Positions 1 to 8,305 of a DNA stretch of 64,000 bases are shown piece by piece. Source of the stretch: Chthonomonas sp. UBA2017 (GTDB taxonomy: Bacteria; Armatimonadota; Fimbriimonadia; Fimbriimonadales; Fimbriimonadaceae). Made by a program: the position numbers and the translations under genes. The DNA lies in the NCBI GenBank assembly GCA_002335425.1, contig DDCB01000036.1, forward strand, positions 62,001 to 126,000, given 5' to 3'. The notes beneath the pieces are model-generated. The model did not search any database, was not told the origin of the DNA, and saw only the letters and a list, made by a program, of their open reading frames with translations. Position 1 is the first letter of the stretch. Each line of letters starts with the position of its first letter.

Positions 1-87
1 AAGAAGGCCGAACTCCTGAGCGCCCAACTCGCCATGCATGGCGCGGTCGCCCAGATCAACCCGCTTGCGAGCCCGCCCGGGACTTAA
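1..87 (+). CDS. C-terminal end of an unknown protein (partial)
   Basis: An open frame enters from the left edge and ends at TAA 85-87, giving a 28-residue tail that finishes in NPLASPPGT. The composition looks coding rather than random. Its stop overlaps the stop of the convergent gene on the other strand by two bases, the tail-to-tail packing common in this window. Nothing in 28 residues identifies the protein. Confidence 0.45.
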   Translation, partial: KKAELLSAQLAMHGAVAQINPLASPPGT

Positions 88-1004
88 TCTCGGCGAACGA
101 GCTGCCTTCCGCCTGCGATCAAGAGTCCGACCCCCAGCACCGCCGCGACGCCCTGCAAGGCCATCCAACCGGGTGAAGCCGCTGCTTGGGAGTTCTCCTT
201 CGCCTCGACCTGAGGAAGATTCTTGGGCCATTCGCCGGCCCACCGAGCCACAACACCACCCGATCCGTTCTCACGCAGATCGAATATCTTCGTTCCGAAG
301 GGGATAATATTCTCCGGGAAGATTCGAGGCTTGGGGTCCACCATCTTGAATTCAAATCGCCGAATTTTTCGGCCGAAAGCTTGTAGGGTCCATTCGCCGC
401 GCGTCCGGTCTCGGGAGGTGTTGCCCTCGATCATTAGCTTCATCAGAACGTCAGCACCTGAAAACTCTTTGAATTCTAACTGGTTCCGCTCGGGTCTCCA
501 GACGATCACCGTCTGAACACCCGTTTTGGATTCGCGAACTAATAGACCCTGTTCATCGATTCTGATCGGCTGACCTCGCCAATTTGACAAGATAAGGAGC
601 TGCGCAAAGGGTGTCGACAGGTAGGCGGCTCTGTCGGCCGAAATCAGTTCAGCCCCGTAGCCCCGAGTCGCGAGGCAGATCTCTCCGTCAAAAATCATGA
701 CGCGTCGGCCAGGGGGACCCGTTCGGTCGAGCCCTGGAGGTTGCTCGAAATGCATCGCCCGTTTCCCGTCTTTCATTTTCCCGACGTAGAGCTGAAACGT
801 CTTCCGCCGATCCGATCTTTGAAACTCAACTTCGGCCCTGACCTGGGCGGGGTCGCGCAAAATTATATTCTGCGGGTGGATGTCTTTGTCGCTAAACTTT
901 GGATCACCGAACTCGGTCTGCGTGATTTGATAAGTCTGAGCACTCGCCACCAGCGCAATAACTTGAGTCATCACAATGAAGGCCCCCCGAGCGATTGTTT
1001 TCAT
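84..1004 (-). CDS. Secreted or membrane-anchored protein with C-terminal transmembrane segment
   Basis: The 306-residue product is not a family I recognise. It starts with a signal peptide (MKTIARGAFIVMTQVIALVASAQ) and ends with a hydrophobic stretch (about residues 281-299, WMALQGVAAVLGVGLLIAG) followed by RQLVRRD, so the body should be extracytoplasmic and held in the membrane by its tail. That tail resembles sorting signals in general shape, although no PEP motif is seen. The start at 1004 is chosen because its ATG overlaps the stop of the upstream gene as ATGA; six more residues would be possible from 1022. It is the last gene of a four-gene coupled operon that begins at 2499. Confidence 0.7.
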   Translation of the reverse strand: MKTIARGAFIVMTQVIALVASAQTYQITQTEFGDPKFSDKDIHPQNIILRDPAQVRAEVEFQRSDRRKTFQLYVGKMKDGKRAMHFEQPPGLDRTGPPGRRVMIFDGEICLATRGYGAELISADRAAYLSTPFAQLLILSNWRGQPIRIDEQGLLVRESKTGVQTVIVWRPERNQLEFKEFSGADVLMKLMIEGNTSRDRTRGEWTLQAFGRKIRRFEFKMVDPKPRIFPENIIPFGTKIFDLRENGSGGVVARWAGEWPKNLPQVEAKENSQAAASPGWMALQGVAAVLGVGLLIAGGRQLVRRD

Positions 1005-1360
1005 GGATTCAATCCGTCGCATTCATAGCCTCGCTCAGACCCTCGGGAAATTGAAATCACATAACTTTCGTCACAAGAACAACCAAGCGCCGAAATATGG
1101 CAAGGGTGAGTTCGAATTTCGTATTGAGCGATCCCACCGTTAGAGGGATCCCAATCTACACAATCATTCCAGGGATCATAGTGGCACCGACCTTCCAATG
1201 TGCGCTTTGTTGCACAAGTACCACTTGCCACAGTACAGTCAGCAAGAACGCACTCGTCAATTCTATTCCAATCGGTCCAAGCAATCTTGCAATCGTATAG
1301 GCCTGATGTGGCGGGCAGGGTCATTGAAAGAACTCCGATACAAAGTAAGAACTTATTCAT
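1001..1360 (-). CDS. Small secreted cysteine-rich protein
   Basis: The product has 119 residues: a short signal peptide (MNKFLLCIGVLSMTLPATSG) and a mature part with ten cysteines, an even number that suits five disulfides outside the cytoplasm. I recognise no family. The start ATG at 1360 overlaps the stop of the pilin-like gene (ATGA) and has AGGAGA about nine bases ahead, inside the upstream gene. The local base composition is poorer in GC than most of the window. Placement between a pseudopilin and a membrane-anchored secreted protein suggests a surface role, which is inference only. Confidence 0.7.
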   Translation of the reverse strand: MNKFLLCIGVLSMTLPATSGLYDCKIAWTDWNRIDECVLADCTVASGTCATKRTLEGRCHYDPWNDCVDWDPSNGGIAQYEIRTHPCHISALGCSCDESYVISISRGSERGYECDGLNP

Positions 1361-2073
1361 AGTGATTGATCTCCTAACGTTTTGAAAATGGGCAACTCAC
1401 TCCTCTGCTCATGCTCAGTAAGGCGACAAGCGTCAAGAACATTGTCCCCTGGAACAAAGGGCGCAAATTGAATCACAGTTGGATGAAGAAACCCCACGTG
1501 GCCATCGAGAAAGAAATAGCTTCCGAGTCCATTGTACACCGACGATTGGCGAGGCTCAATAATTCGACCTTCGTGAGATCGCATTTCAGCGTGGTGCTGA
1601 AGATAATGATCAGAAGTGTGTGTCACTGGGAGCGCAAAAGTTACTATTCCCTTTTCTCCACGCCACTGTCCAAAAGTGTGTTCAACAAGCATGACAGTAC
1701 GGCTCGATCGAAGTCCATAGACACTCACGAGACTTAGGCAATCATTGAGCGCGTATCCTGTAGCAAAACTCGCATTCGCATGAATTCCGAAAAGTGGCGG
1801 ACAAATTTTTTCGGGGTCGGTCTTGCAGTAAGTTCGGATCTGTCGGTACCATGCTCCCTTCGACAAGTCTTCATTGGAAGCCAGTTGATTCGCGTTGTCC
1901 TCAGCATACTGCAACTGCCCAAGACCTAAAATTCGTAAATTCTGGGTGGATTCGACCTTTTTTGCCGAAATTCTTGCGCGACTAAAAACCGGAGTGAGCA
2001 AGGCCATGAGGACCCCCAAGATCGCCACCACGACCAAGATTTCGATGAGCGTCAACCCTCGGAGCCGCTTCAC
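1357..2073 (-). CDS. Type II/IV pseudopilin-like protein with prepilin cleavage motif
   Basis: The N-terminus MKRLRG|LTLIEILVVVAIL is a textbook prepilin leader: cleavage after Gly6, Glu at +5, then a hydrophobic helix. The 238-residue body has a late FLDGHVGF segment like the H/DG-type C-terminal motif of prepilin-like proteins common in planctomycetes and relatives. It is probably processed by prepilin peptidase and either anchored in the inner membrane or assembled in a pseudopilus. GTG at 2073 is the start; it overlaps the upstream stop as GTGA and is preceded by GGAGG at seven bases. No secretion ATPase or peptidase is nearby. Confidence 0.85.
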   Translation of the reverse strand: MKRLRGLTLIEILVVVAILGVLMALLTPVFSRARISAKKVESTQNLRILGLGQLQYAEDNANQLASNEDLSKGAWYRQIRTYCKTDPEKICPPLFGIHANASFATGYALNDCLSLVSVYGLRSSRTVMLVEHTFGQWRGEKGIVTFALPVTHTSDHYLQHHAEMRSHEGRIIEPRQSSVYNGLGSYFFLDGHVGFLHPTVIQFAPFVPGDNVLDACRLTEHEQRSELPIFKTLGDQSL

Positions 2074-2499
2074 TTCTTCGCCTCCACCAAAATCGGCGTC
2101 ACCTTTTTGTTCAAGATGCTTCGCCGGCCCGCGGATTGAACGGTGACGGCAATCCGAAACGGCTCTCGGGCCATGAGCACGCTCGCTTTGACATAGGTCA
2201 CCATCGCTTCAGATCGAAAGGGCGCGATTTTCAATTTCGACCGCTCCGCCTTGGAGCAACAGCTCTCCCCGGCTTCGACTTCGATCGTGCTCAAGGTTCG
2301 ATTGCGAATTTCGCTTTCAACACGAATCCACTCACTCGTTTTCGCCAAGTTCGACGGGACCCTCGCCGGCTTGACATCGAGCGTCACCGCGAGCGGATTC
2401 GCCTGAATCCAGCCTACGCCTCCGAGGAGAAATACCCCCCCCCAATTGTTGCGAGATCAACAGTTCGATGACGGCTGCTTCGTGCCATGTCTTCATCAT
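2070..2499 (-). pseudogene. Small exported protein, frame interrupted at a 9-G tract (possibly phase-variable)
   Basis: From ATG 2499 the frame reads MMKTWHEAAVIELLISQQLGGG and then leaves the coding frame at nine consecutive G (2435-2443 as C on the plus strand), ending after 55 residues at 2332. If the tract had eight G, the same start would run through a hydrophobic segment (VFLLGGVGWIQA) into the long downstream frame and end at 2070 as a 142-residue protein. Without that, the downstream frame has only an internal GTG start at 2387. The upstream start has GAAAAT six bases ahead, as at several genes here. The 3' end overlaps the pilin gene start (GTGA), so its translation may control the whole operon. 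Sequencing error at the homopolymer is the main alternative. Confidence 0.6.
2435..2443. repeat. Homopolymer of nine C (G on the coding strand)
   Basis: Nine identical bases within a protein-coding region. Elsewhere in the window runs of C or G rarely exceed six or seven (for example seven in mreB near 18620), so this and the ten-base run at 62737 stand out. Such tracts are prone to slippage in replication and to miscounting in sequencing. Confidence 0.9.
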
Positions 2500-2506
2500 A
2501 GCAAGA

Positions 2507-2518
2507 TTTTCGCGAAAA
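2507..2518. promoter_or_regulatory. 12-bp perfect palindrome TTTTCGCGAAAA upstream of the secretome operon
   Basis: The palindrome lies eight to nineteen bases before ATG 2499 on the minus strand and its right half forms part of a GAAAAT -10-like box. A protein bound here would cover the promoter, so an operator is plausible. No regulator is encoded beside it. Confidence 0.35.
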
Positions 2519-2563
2519 GCAAGGGTTTTTGCGAGAATTTTTGAAAATACCGGACTGGGAGGG

Positions 2564-3919
2564 TCAGTCGTCGCGCTCGCCGCGCGCACGGGTCAGAACG
2601 CGGATTCCCGTTCCTTCCAGCGGAAAATGGCGACGAATCTGGTTTTCCAGATACCGCTTGTAGCTGAAATGCATCATGTCGGGATCGTTGCAAAACAGCA
2701 CAAAAGTCGGCGGGCGAGTGCTCACCTGAGTGGCGTAGTAAACCTTCAATAGTTTGCCCTTGGTCGTGAATGGCCGAGCAAAAACGGCTTCTTGAATCAA
2801 GCGATTCAGATGCCCCGTGGAGATGCGAAAACTCCAGTTTTCCAGCGCCATCAAAACCGTATCCAAAACGGCAGAAAGTCCCGACGATTCGAGCGCCGAC
2901 GTAAACCGAATGGGCGCATAGTTTGTTTCGGGCATTTCGTCTCGAATGATCCGCACCAGATCTTTCTTTTCCGGGCTGGTTTTTTGCGGCGAACCGTCGG
3001 GCGGCTCGACCAGATCCCATTTATTCACCGCAACGACCAAGGCTTTCCCTTCGTCGTGGGCCATCTTCATGATCCGCTTGTCCCCGTCGGTCAGCCCTTC
3101 GGACCCGTCGACGAGCACAAGCGCCGCATCGCATCGTTCAATCGCGCGGCTACTTCGAAGTGCCATATAAAACTCGACGGTGCCTTGCACCTTTCCCCGT
3201 CGCCGAAGTCCCGCCGTATCGATGAGTCGAAAGGCTTCGTCGCGGTATTGAACCAAGGTGTCCACCGCGTCCCGAGTCGTGCCCGGGATGTTGCTCACGA
3301 TCGCCCGCTGTTCGCCGGTAAAGGCGTTCAGGATGGAGCTTTTTCCGACATTAGGACGCCCTACAATCGCCAGTTTAATCTCTTCAGCTCGTTCGGGCAG
3401 CTCGTCGAGCGCAGGAATCCGGGCGATGATCAGATCGAGCAAGTCGGCGACCCCGTCGCCATGAAGACTGCTGATCGGCATCACTTCATCGCCGATTCCG
3501 AGGGCAAAAAATTCGTTCGCCGAAGCTGCACGCTTGGGGTTATCCGCCTTGTTGATGGCTAAAATGACCGGCACTTTGACGCCGCGAAGCTGATTCGCCA
3601 AGTCGTAGTCCCCGGTCGTCAGTCCGTCGACCGCATCCGCCAAAAAAATAATGACATCAGCTTCGGCGAGGGCGACTTCGGCCTGAACCTTGATCTGCTC
3701 CACGAGGGGATCGTCATCGCCAAAAAGGATCCCGCCGGTGTCGATCATGATGAACCGCTTGCTGCCCCATTCGGCCTCGGCATAGAGTCGGTCGCGCGTC
3801 ACCCCTGGTTGGTCTTCGACCACGGCAATGCGTTTGCCCACAATTCGGTTGAAGAGGGTGCTTTTGCCGACGTTCGGTCGGCCCACGATCGCAATTTTTG
3901 GAAGAGCTTTTTGGTTCAC
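2564..3919 (-). CDS. der: Ribosome-associated double GTPase Der (EngA)
   Basis: Der is an essential GTPase in 50S subunit maturation. The 451-residue protein has two GTPase domains in tandem, each with its own P-loop (GRPNVGKST near residue 13 and GRPNVGKSS near residue 190), NKAD and NKWD specificity motifs, and a C-terminal KH-like domain, which is the normal length and order. The start MNQKALPKIAIVGRP puts the P-loop in its usual place close to the N-terminus. It stands alone on the minus strand and is divergent from the PagL-like gene. Confidence 0.97.
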   Translation of the reverse strand: MNQKALPKIAIVGRPNVGKSTLFNRIVGKRIAVVEDQPGVTRDRLYAEAEWGSKRFIMIDTGGILFGDDDPLVEQIKVQAEVALAEADVIIFLADAVDGLTTGDYDLANQLRGVKVPVILAINKADNPKRAASANEFFALGIGDEVMPISSLHGDGVADLLDLIIARIPALDELPERAEEIKLAIVGRPNVGKSSILNAFTGEQRAIVSNIPGTTRDAVDTLVQYRDEAFRLIDTAGLRRRGKVQGTVEFYMALRSSRAIERCDAALVLVDGSEGLTDGDKRIMKMAHDEGKALVVAVNKWDLVEPPDGSPQKTSPEKKDLVRIIRDEMPETNYAPIRFTSALESSGLSAVLDTVLMALENWSFRISTGHLNRLIQEAVFARPFTTKGKLLKVYYATQVSTRPPTFVLFCNDPDMMHFSYKRYLENQIRRHFPLEGTGIRVLTRARGERDD

Positions 3920-3976
3920 GGGGCTCTGGCGTTGTACCCGATTCTGCGAGGCTCTCTTGGGTATGGTGAAAGGGTC

Positions 3977-4552
3977 GTGGTTCGTGTTCTTGGGATTTTT
4001 CTGAGTTGTGCGGGTGGGCTTAGCGTTGCTTCACTGGGCCGCGCCAGGCCCACCGAAGGCTCTTCGTGGTCGATCTATGCCGGGGCGGTGCGCTCGGTGC
4101 CAATTCTGGGAACGAGCGATGAGCGATTCGGGATCGTGGCAGGGATTCAGTACTTGCATCGCGACCCCCGATTCGACTACGGCCAGGTGCCCGGGTACCT
4201 GGTTTTGGAGGGTTACTACCTGGGCACGAGCGGCGGCATTCAGCCTTTCCCCCGAGATCGCGCCAATGCCCTGGGAGGCCTCGTGATGATCCGATACGTC
4301 TGGGAGCCAAAAGGCCGACTTCCCGGGACGTTCTTCGAGTTCGGATGGGGTCTTCAATACTCCGACCGCACGAGTCGCGATCTCGATGCCCACTGGAACT
4401 CAACTCCGACGCTCGGGGGCGGCTTCTTGCTTCGCCTCAACCAACGCACCGTGACGGTCGGGGCGCGCCTGCACCATATCAGCAATGCCGGCACCAAAGG
4501 CGGAAACCGGGGTCAAAATCAGGTCCATTTCTTCGTCGGCTGGTCGTTTTAA
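3977..4552 (+). CDS. PagL-like lipid A 3-O-deacylase / acyloxyacyl hydrolase-family outer membrane protein
   Basis: PagL enzymes are outer membrane barrels that remove an acyl chain from lipid A. The C-terminal part carries the family signature around HHISNAGTKGGNRGQN (His-x-Ser plus the Asn-Ala that follows), and the last residue is Phe, typical of outer membrane barrels (HFFVGWSF). I place the start at GTG 3977, which has AAAGGG just ahead and yields a signal peptide (VRVLGIFLSCAGGLSVAS); about 191 residues. A longer open frame upstream runs antisense into der and is unlikely to be used. If real, it argues for lipid A-like lipids in this organism. Confidence 0.72.
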   Translation: MVRVLGIFLSCAGGLSVASLGRARPTEGSSWSIYAGAVRSVPILGTSDERFGIVAGIQYLHRDPRFDYGQVPGYLVLEGYYLGTSGGIQPFPRDRANALGGLVMIRYVWEPKGRLPGTFFEFGWGLQYSDRTSRDLDAHWNSTPTLGGGFLLRLNQRTVTVGARLHHISNAGTKGGNRGQNQVHFFVGWSF

Positions 4553-4576
4553 TCCCGGTACAATGCGGACAGAAAG

Positions 4577-6271
4577 ATGGGCGACGGTTGGGGCCTTTTG
4601 TTCGAACTTTTGGTCGCCCTTTCGGCGGCACTTGTTTTCGGCGTCCTCTTCGAAAAGCTGAAGCAGTCGGCGGTAGTCGGCTACCTTTTGGCCGGAATTC
4701 TTGTCGGCCCGAGCGTCGCCGGACTCGTGAAGAGCGGCCAAACGATTACCCAACTCGCCGAAATCGGCGTCGCGCTCCTTCTTTTCACCATCGGCCTCGA
4801 ATTTAGTTGGCGTCGACTGCTGAAGATGGGGCGTTTGGCTCTGGTGGGCGGGACGTTGCAGGTGCTGGTGACGCTCGGGATCGCTTTCGTCGTGAGCCTG
4901 GGCTTTCGGCTCGATTGGAAGACCGGCCTGGTCATTGGCGCGGCCGTCTCGCTCAGTTCGACCGCAGTCATTTTACGGATTCTGAGCGATCAAAGTGACG
5001 TCGATAGTGTCCACGGCAAAGCGACGATTGGCGTGCTCCTCACTCAGGATGTTCTCGTGGTGCCCCTCGTTTTGATGGTGACCTTTTTGGGCACCGGCTC
5101 GGGCGAAAAAGGGGTGCTCGCGACTCTCGGCGAGACGGCGGCCAAAGCGACGATTTTCGCAATCGTCCTCGGACTCACGGCCAGCTTACTTCTGCCTCGA
5201 ATTCTGAGCATTCGGACGATGGCACGCAATCGCGAGCTGCCAATTTTGGTCGCGATCAGCAGCTGCATCGGAGCAACTTGGGCCGCTCATGCGGCCGGAC
5301 TCTCGCCCGCTCTTGGGGCGTTCATGGCGGGAATCTTGCTGGCCGACACCCGCTTCAGCGAGCAGATGCGAGCGGACGTTTTGCCCTTCAAGACCCTCTT
5401 TTTGACCCTCTTCTTCGCGAGCATCGGCATGCTGGCTGATGCGAAGTGGATCTTTCAAAACTGGCCCCAAGTACTCACAGTAGCAACGCTGATCGTCGTG
5501 GGCAAATCGATCTTGACCTTCTGTTGCATTCGCTCCTTTATGCCGTCTGTCATTGGCGCGTTGGCCGCGAGCCTGATGCTCGCCCAGGTCGGCGAGTTCT
5601 CATTTGTGCTGAGCCGGATTGCCCTGGAAAATGGCCTCATGGAGCAAGAGCTAATGCAGCTGCTTCTTTCGAGCTCGATCCTGACGCTCCTCGTCACACC
5701 CTACCTGGTCAAGCTTGGACCCCGATGGGCACGCCGAATCGCGAAGTATCTCGTGCCCGCCCGGCGGCTCGCCAGCCAAGAGATCGAATCCCACCGAGCG
5801 GCTGGGCTCAAGGGGCACGTGATTTTGGTGGGGTACGGAGACTCGGGCCAGGCGGCGGCTCGGGAGCTTGCCGATGCCGATGGCGTCCAGGTGTTTGTGC
5901 TTGAAATCGACGACCGACTCGTCGGGTTGGCCTGCGAACACGGCCACAAGGCCCAACTCGGAGACGCCTCACAAGCAAGCATTCTGGATCACGTTCGGAT
6001 CGGAGATGCATGTGCCATTATCGTCGCCGTGCCGGACATCAACCAGTGCCGGCTGATTTTGTCCCAGGCCCGGGCGATCGCTCCCCACGTCCCCCTGGTG
6101 GCCCGCGCGCGATATGCGCTCCACCGAGACGAGCTCGACATGGGCGGCGCCAGCGTCGTGATCGACGAAGAAACGACGACGGGAATCCATCTCGGGCGCG
6201 CCGCGCTCAAGCTCCGCAAGGGTGAAGTGCTGTTAGTGGGCGACGAGAGCACCGGATACGACACTCGATAA
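4577..6271 (+). CDS. Kef-type CPA2 monovalent cation/proton antiporter with RCK (TrkA-N) domain
   Basis: The 564-residue protein has about twelve membrane helices in residues 1-385 (a sodium/hydrogen exchanger fold, with GYLLAGILVGPSVAG near the N-terminus and the FTIGLEF element), followed by a cytoplasmic Rossmann domain from about residue 415 (HVILVGYGDSGQAAARELA) that should bind NAD(H) and gate transport. This is the KefB/KefC arrangement for K+ efflux and pH control. A TACAAT box sits 12 bases before the ATG, so any leader is very short. The ion specificity cannot be read from sequence. Confidence 0.9.
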   Translation: MGDGWGLLFELLVALSAALVFGVLFEKLKQSAVVGYLLAGILVGPSVAGLVKSGQTITQLAEIGVALLLFTIGLEFSWRRLLKMGRLALVGGTLQVLVTLGIAFVVSLGFRLDWKTGLVIGAAVSLSSTAVILRILSDQSDVDSVHGKATIGVLLTQDVLVVPLVLMVTFLGTGSGEKGVLATLGETAAKATIFAIVLGLTASLLLPRILSIRTMARNRELPILVAISSCIGATWAAHAAGLSPALGAFMAGILLADTRFSEQMRADVLPFKTLFLTLFFASIGMLADAKWIFQNWPQVLTVATLIVVGKSILTFCCIRSFMPSVIGALAASLMLAQVGEFSFVLSRIALENGLMEQELMQLLLSSSILTLLVTPYLVKLGPRWARRIAKYLVPARRLASQEIESHRAAGLKGHVILVGYGDSGQAAARELADADGVQVFVLEIDDRLVGLACEHGHKAQLGDASQASILDHVRIGDACAIIVAVPDINQCRLILSQARAIAPHVPLVARARYALHRDELDMGGASVVIDEETTTGIHLGRAALKLRKGEVLLVGDESTGYDTR

Positions 6272-6279
6272 AAGATAAA

Positions 6280-6309
6280 ACCGGCTTCGGGCCGAGGCCC
6301 TCCGCCGGT
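6280..6309. terminator. Possible bidirectional terminator between convergent kef-type gene and clpX
   Basis: ACCGGC (6280-6285) pairs with GCCGGT (6304-6309), and GGGCC/GGCCC pair inside. The structure lies between two convergent genes 64 bases apart, but no clear T run follows on either strand, so termination by this element is only probable. Confidence 0.4.
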
Positions 6310-6335
6310 CCGTCCTACCTGTGACTTGATCGCGG

Positions 6336-7646
6336 TTATCCCGCTTTTCGGAGTTGATCTTCGGTCAACAACTCCGGTGGGTTCTTTTCGGTGATCACCC
6401 CCGCCGGAATCAGGACCTTCTTCACCGAGTCGCTGCTCGGGACTTCGAACATGGCTTCTTGCATCACGTCTTCGATGATGCCGCGGAGCGCCCGGGCTCC
6501 AGTTTTGCGCTTGAGCGCTTCCGAGGCGATCTCTTTGAGCGCTTCCGAGTCGAATTCGAGTTCGACGCCATCCAACTCAAAGAACTTCTGATATTGGCGA
6601 AGAAGCGCGTTCTTGGGCTCGGTCAAAATGCGGACCAGCGTCTCTTCATCCAGCTGATCGAGCGTGGCCAGGACCGGGAGCCGGCCGATGAACTCTGGAA
6701 TCAGACCGAACTTCAGTAAATCGTCCGGCAGGACGCCTCGGAGGACGTCGCGCTTGCGTTCGGCTTTGCTCTGAGGGTCGCTCCGGAATCCCATCAGATT
6801 CTCTTTCTGTCGCCGCATGATGATCTCTTCAAGACCATCAAAAGCCCCGCCACAGACAAACAGGATGTTCGTCGTGTCGATCTGGATGTACTCTTGCTGC
6901 GGGTGTTTTCGGCCGCCTTGGGGCGGAACGTTGGCCGTCGTGCCTTCCAAAATTTTCAGCAATGCTTGCTGAACACCTTCACCGCTCACATCGCGGGTGA
7001 TCGAAGGGTTCTCGCTCTTTCGAGCGATCTTGTCGATCTCGTCGACGTAAATGATTCCACGCTCGCAGAGCTCTTTGGCGTTCTTCGGGTCCATCGCATC
7101 CGCGGCTTGATAGAGCTTCAGGAGGATGTTCTCGACGTCTTCGCCCACGTAGCCGGCTTCGGTGAGGGCGGTCGCGTCCGCAATCGCGAACGGGACATGG
7201 AGCATCTTGGCGAGCGTCTGCGCGAGCAAGGTCTTGCCCGATCCGGTCGGACCCACCATCAAGATGTTTGACTTTTGCAGCTCGACATCGGTCGATTTCT
7301 CGTTGACCCGTTTGTAGTGGTTGTAAACCGCGACCGCGAGCGATTTCTTCGCTTGGTCTTGGCCGATCACATAGTTGTCCAAGAATCCGACGATCTCTTT
7401 GGGCTTTGGCAACGACTTCCGATCGAGCTTCGGGGAACCGGTGGCTCGGCCCAGCGGAGCCGTTCCCGTCTCGGTTTTGCCCAGCGCATCGCCATTGGCC
7501 GACGCCTCGTTCTGGAGGATGTCATTGCAAAGATCGATGCAGTCCGAGCAGACCGCACCATGGAGCCCGACAATGAGCTTTTTGACTTGTTCTTTCGTTT
7601 TGCCGCAAAGGCAACACTGGTCCCTTCGTTCAACGGTTCGCGCCAT
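6336..7646 (-). CDS. clpX: ATP-dependent Clp protease ATP-binding subunit ClpX
   Basis: ClpX unfolds substrates and feeds them to ClpP. The 436-residue protein opens with the four-Cys zinc-binding domain (CCLCGK, then VCSDCIDLC), continues with Walker A GPTGSGKT, Walker B (YVDEIDKIA) and sensor motifs, and includes the IGF-type ClpP contact equivalent MGFR. Length is standard. It follows clpP by 21 bases with GGAAGGA ahead of the ATG, completing a tig-clpP-clpX operon. Confidence 0.98.
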   Translation of the reverse strand: MARTVERRDQCCLCGKTKEQVKKLIVGLHGAVCSDCIDLCNDILQNEASANGDALGKTETGTAPLGRATGSPKLDRKSLPKPKEIVGFLDNYVIGQDQAKKSLAVAVYNHYKRVNEKSTDVELQKSNILMVGPTGSGKTLLAQTLAKMLHVPFAIADATALTEAGYVGEDVENILLKLYQAADAMDPKNAKELCERGIIYVDEIDKIARKSENPSITRDVSGEGVQQALLKILEGTTANVPPQGGRKHPQQEYIQIDTTNILFVCGGAFDGLEEIIMRRQKENLMGFRSDPQSKAERKRDVLRGVLPDDLLKFGLIPEFIGRLPVLATLDQLDEETLVRILTEPKNALLRQYQKFFELDGVELEFDSEALKEIASEALKRKTGARALRGIIEDVMQEAMFEVPSSDSVKKVLIPAGVITEKNPPELLTEDQLRKAG

Positions 7647-7667
7647 GGATATTCCTTCCTTTCTAAC

Positions 7668-8267
7668 TTATCGGGTTCCAGGTTCGAGAACCTTATCGAT
7701 CAAGCCATAATTCTTGGCTTCTTCGGCGCCCATGAAGTAGTCGCGGTCCATATCCTTGGCGACTTGCTCGTCGGGTTTGCCGGAGGCTTCGGCAAGGATT
7801 GCCGTCAAAATATGCATATATCGCTCAGCTTCGTTGATCGCGATCTTCATATCAGAGAGTTGCCCTTGGGCTCCTCCGCTGACCTGGTGGATCATGACCC
7901 GCGCGTTCTTGAGGCAGTGGCGCTTTCCTTTGGTGCCGCCGGCAAGGAGAACCGCCCCCATGCTGGCGGCTTGTCCGACGCAGATCGTCGCCACGTCAGG
8001 CTTAATCATCTTCATGGTGTCGTAAATAGCCAGACCCGCGCTGACGACGCCTCCCGGGCTGTGGATGTAAAAGTCGATATCCTTGTCGGGGTCTTCCTTT
8101 TCCAGGAAAAGAAGCTGCGCAATGATGAGATTAGCGACGTAATCGTCGATGGCCGAACCGAGGTAAACGATTCGGTCCTTCAGCAAACGAGACCAAATGT
8201 CATAGCTTCGTTCGCCGCGAGCGGTCTGCTCAATGACGAAAGGGACGCCCATTCCAGTAATTTCCAT
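7668..8267 (-). CDS. clpP: ATP-dependent Clp protease proteolytic subunit ClpP
   Basis: Serine protease of the Clp complex. The catalytic Ser is in GQAASMGA, the His in VMIHQVSG, and the Asp lies in the DRDYFM segment. I choose the start MEITGMGVPFV at 8267 because AGAGGA lies eight bases upstream; a five-residue longer form from 8282 is possible. About 199 residues, the usual size. It lies between tig and clpX on the same strand. Confidence 0.97.
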   Translation of the reverse strand: MEITGMGVPFVIEQTARGERSYDIWSRLLKDRIVYLGSAIDDYVANLIIAQLLFLEKEDPDKDIDFYIHSPGGVVSAGLAIYDTMKMIKPDVATICVGQAASMGAVLLAGGTKGKRHCLKNARVMIHQVSGGAQGQLSDMKIAINEAERYMHILTAILAEASGKPDEQVAKDMDRDYFMGAEEAKNYGLIDKVLEPGTR

Positions 8268-8305
8268 GATCGGTCCTCTCATTGTTGGCGAGGCTCAGGC
8301 AATTT

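Noticed and set aside
3809..3976. N-terminal extension of the PagL-like gene from an earlier ATG
   Set aside because: It overlaps der by over 100 bases and removes the signal peptide; the GTG at 3977 has a ribosome site and a good leader.
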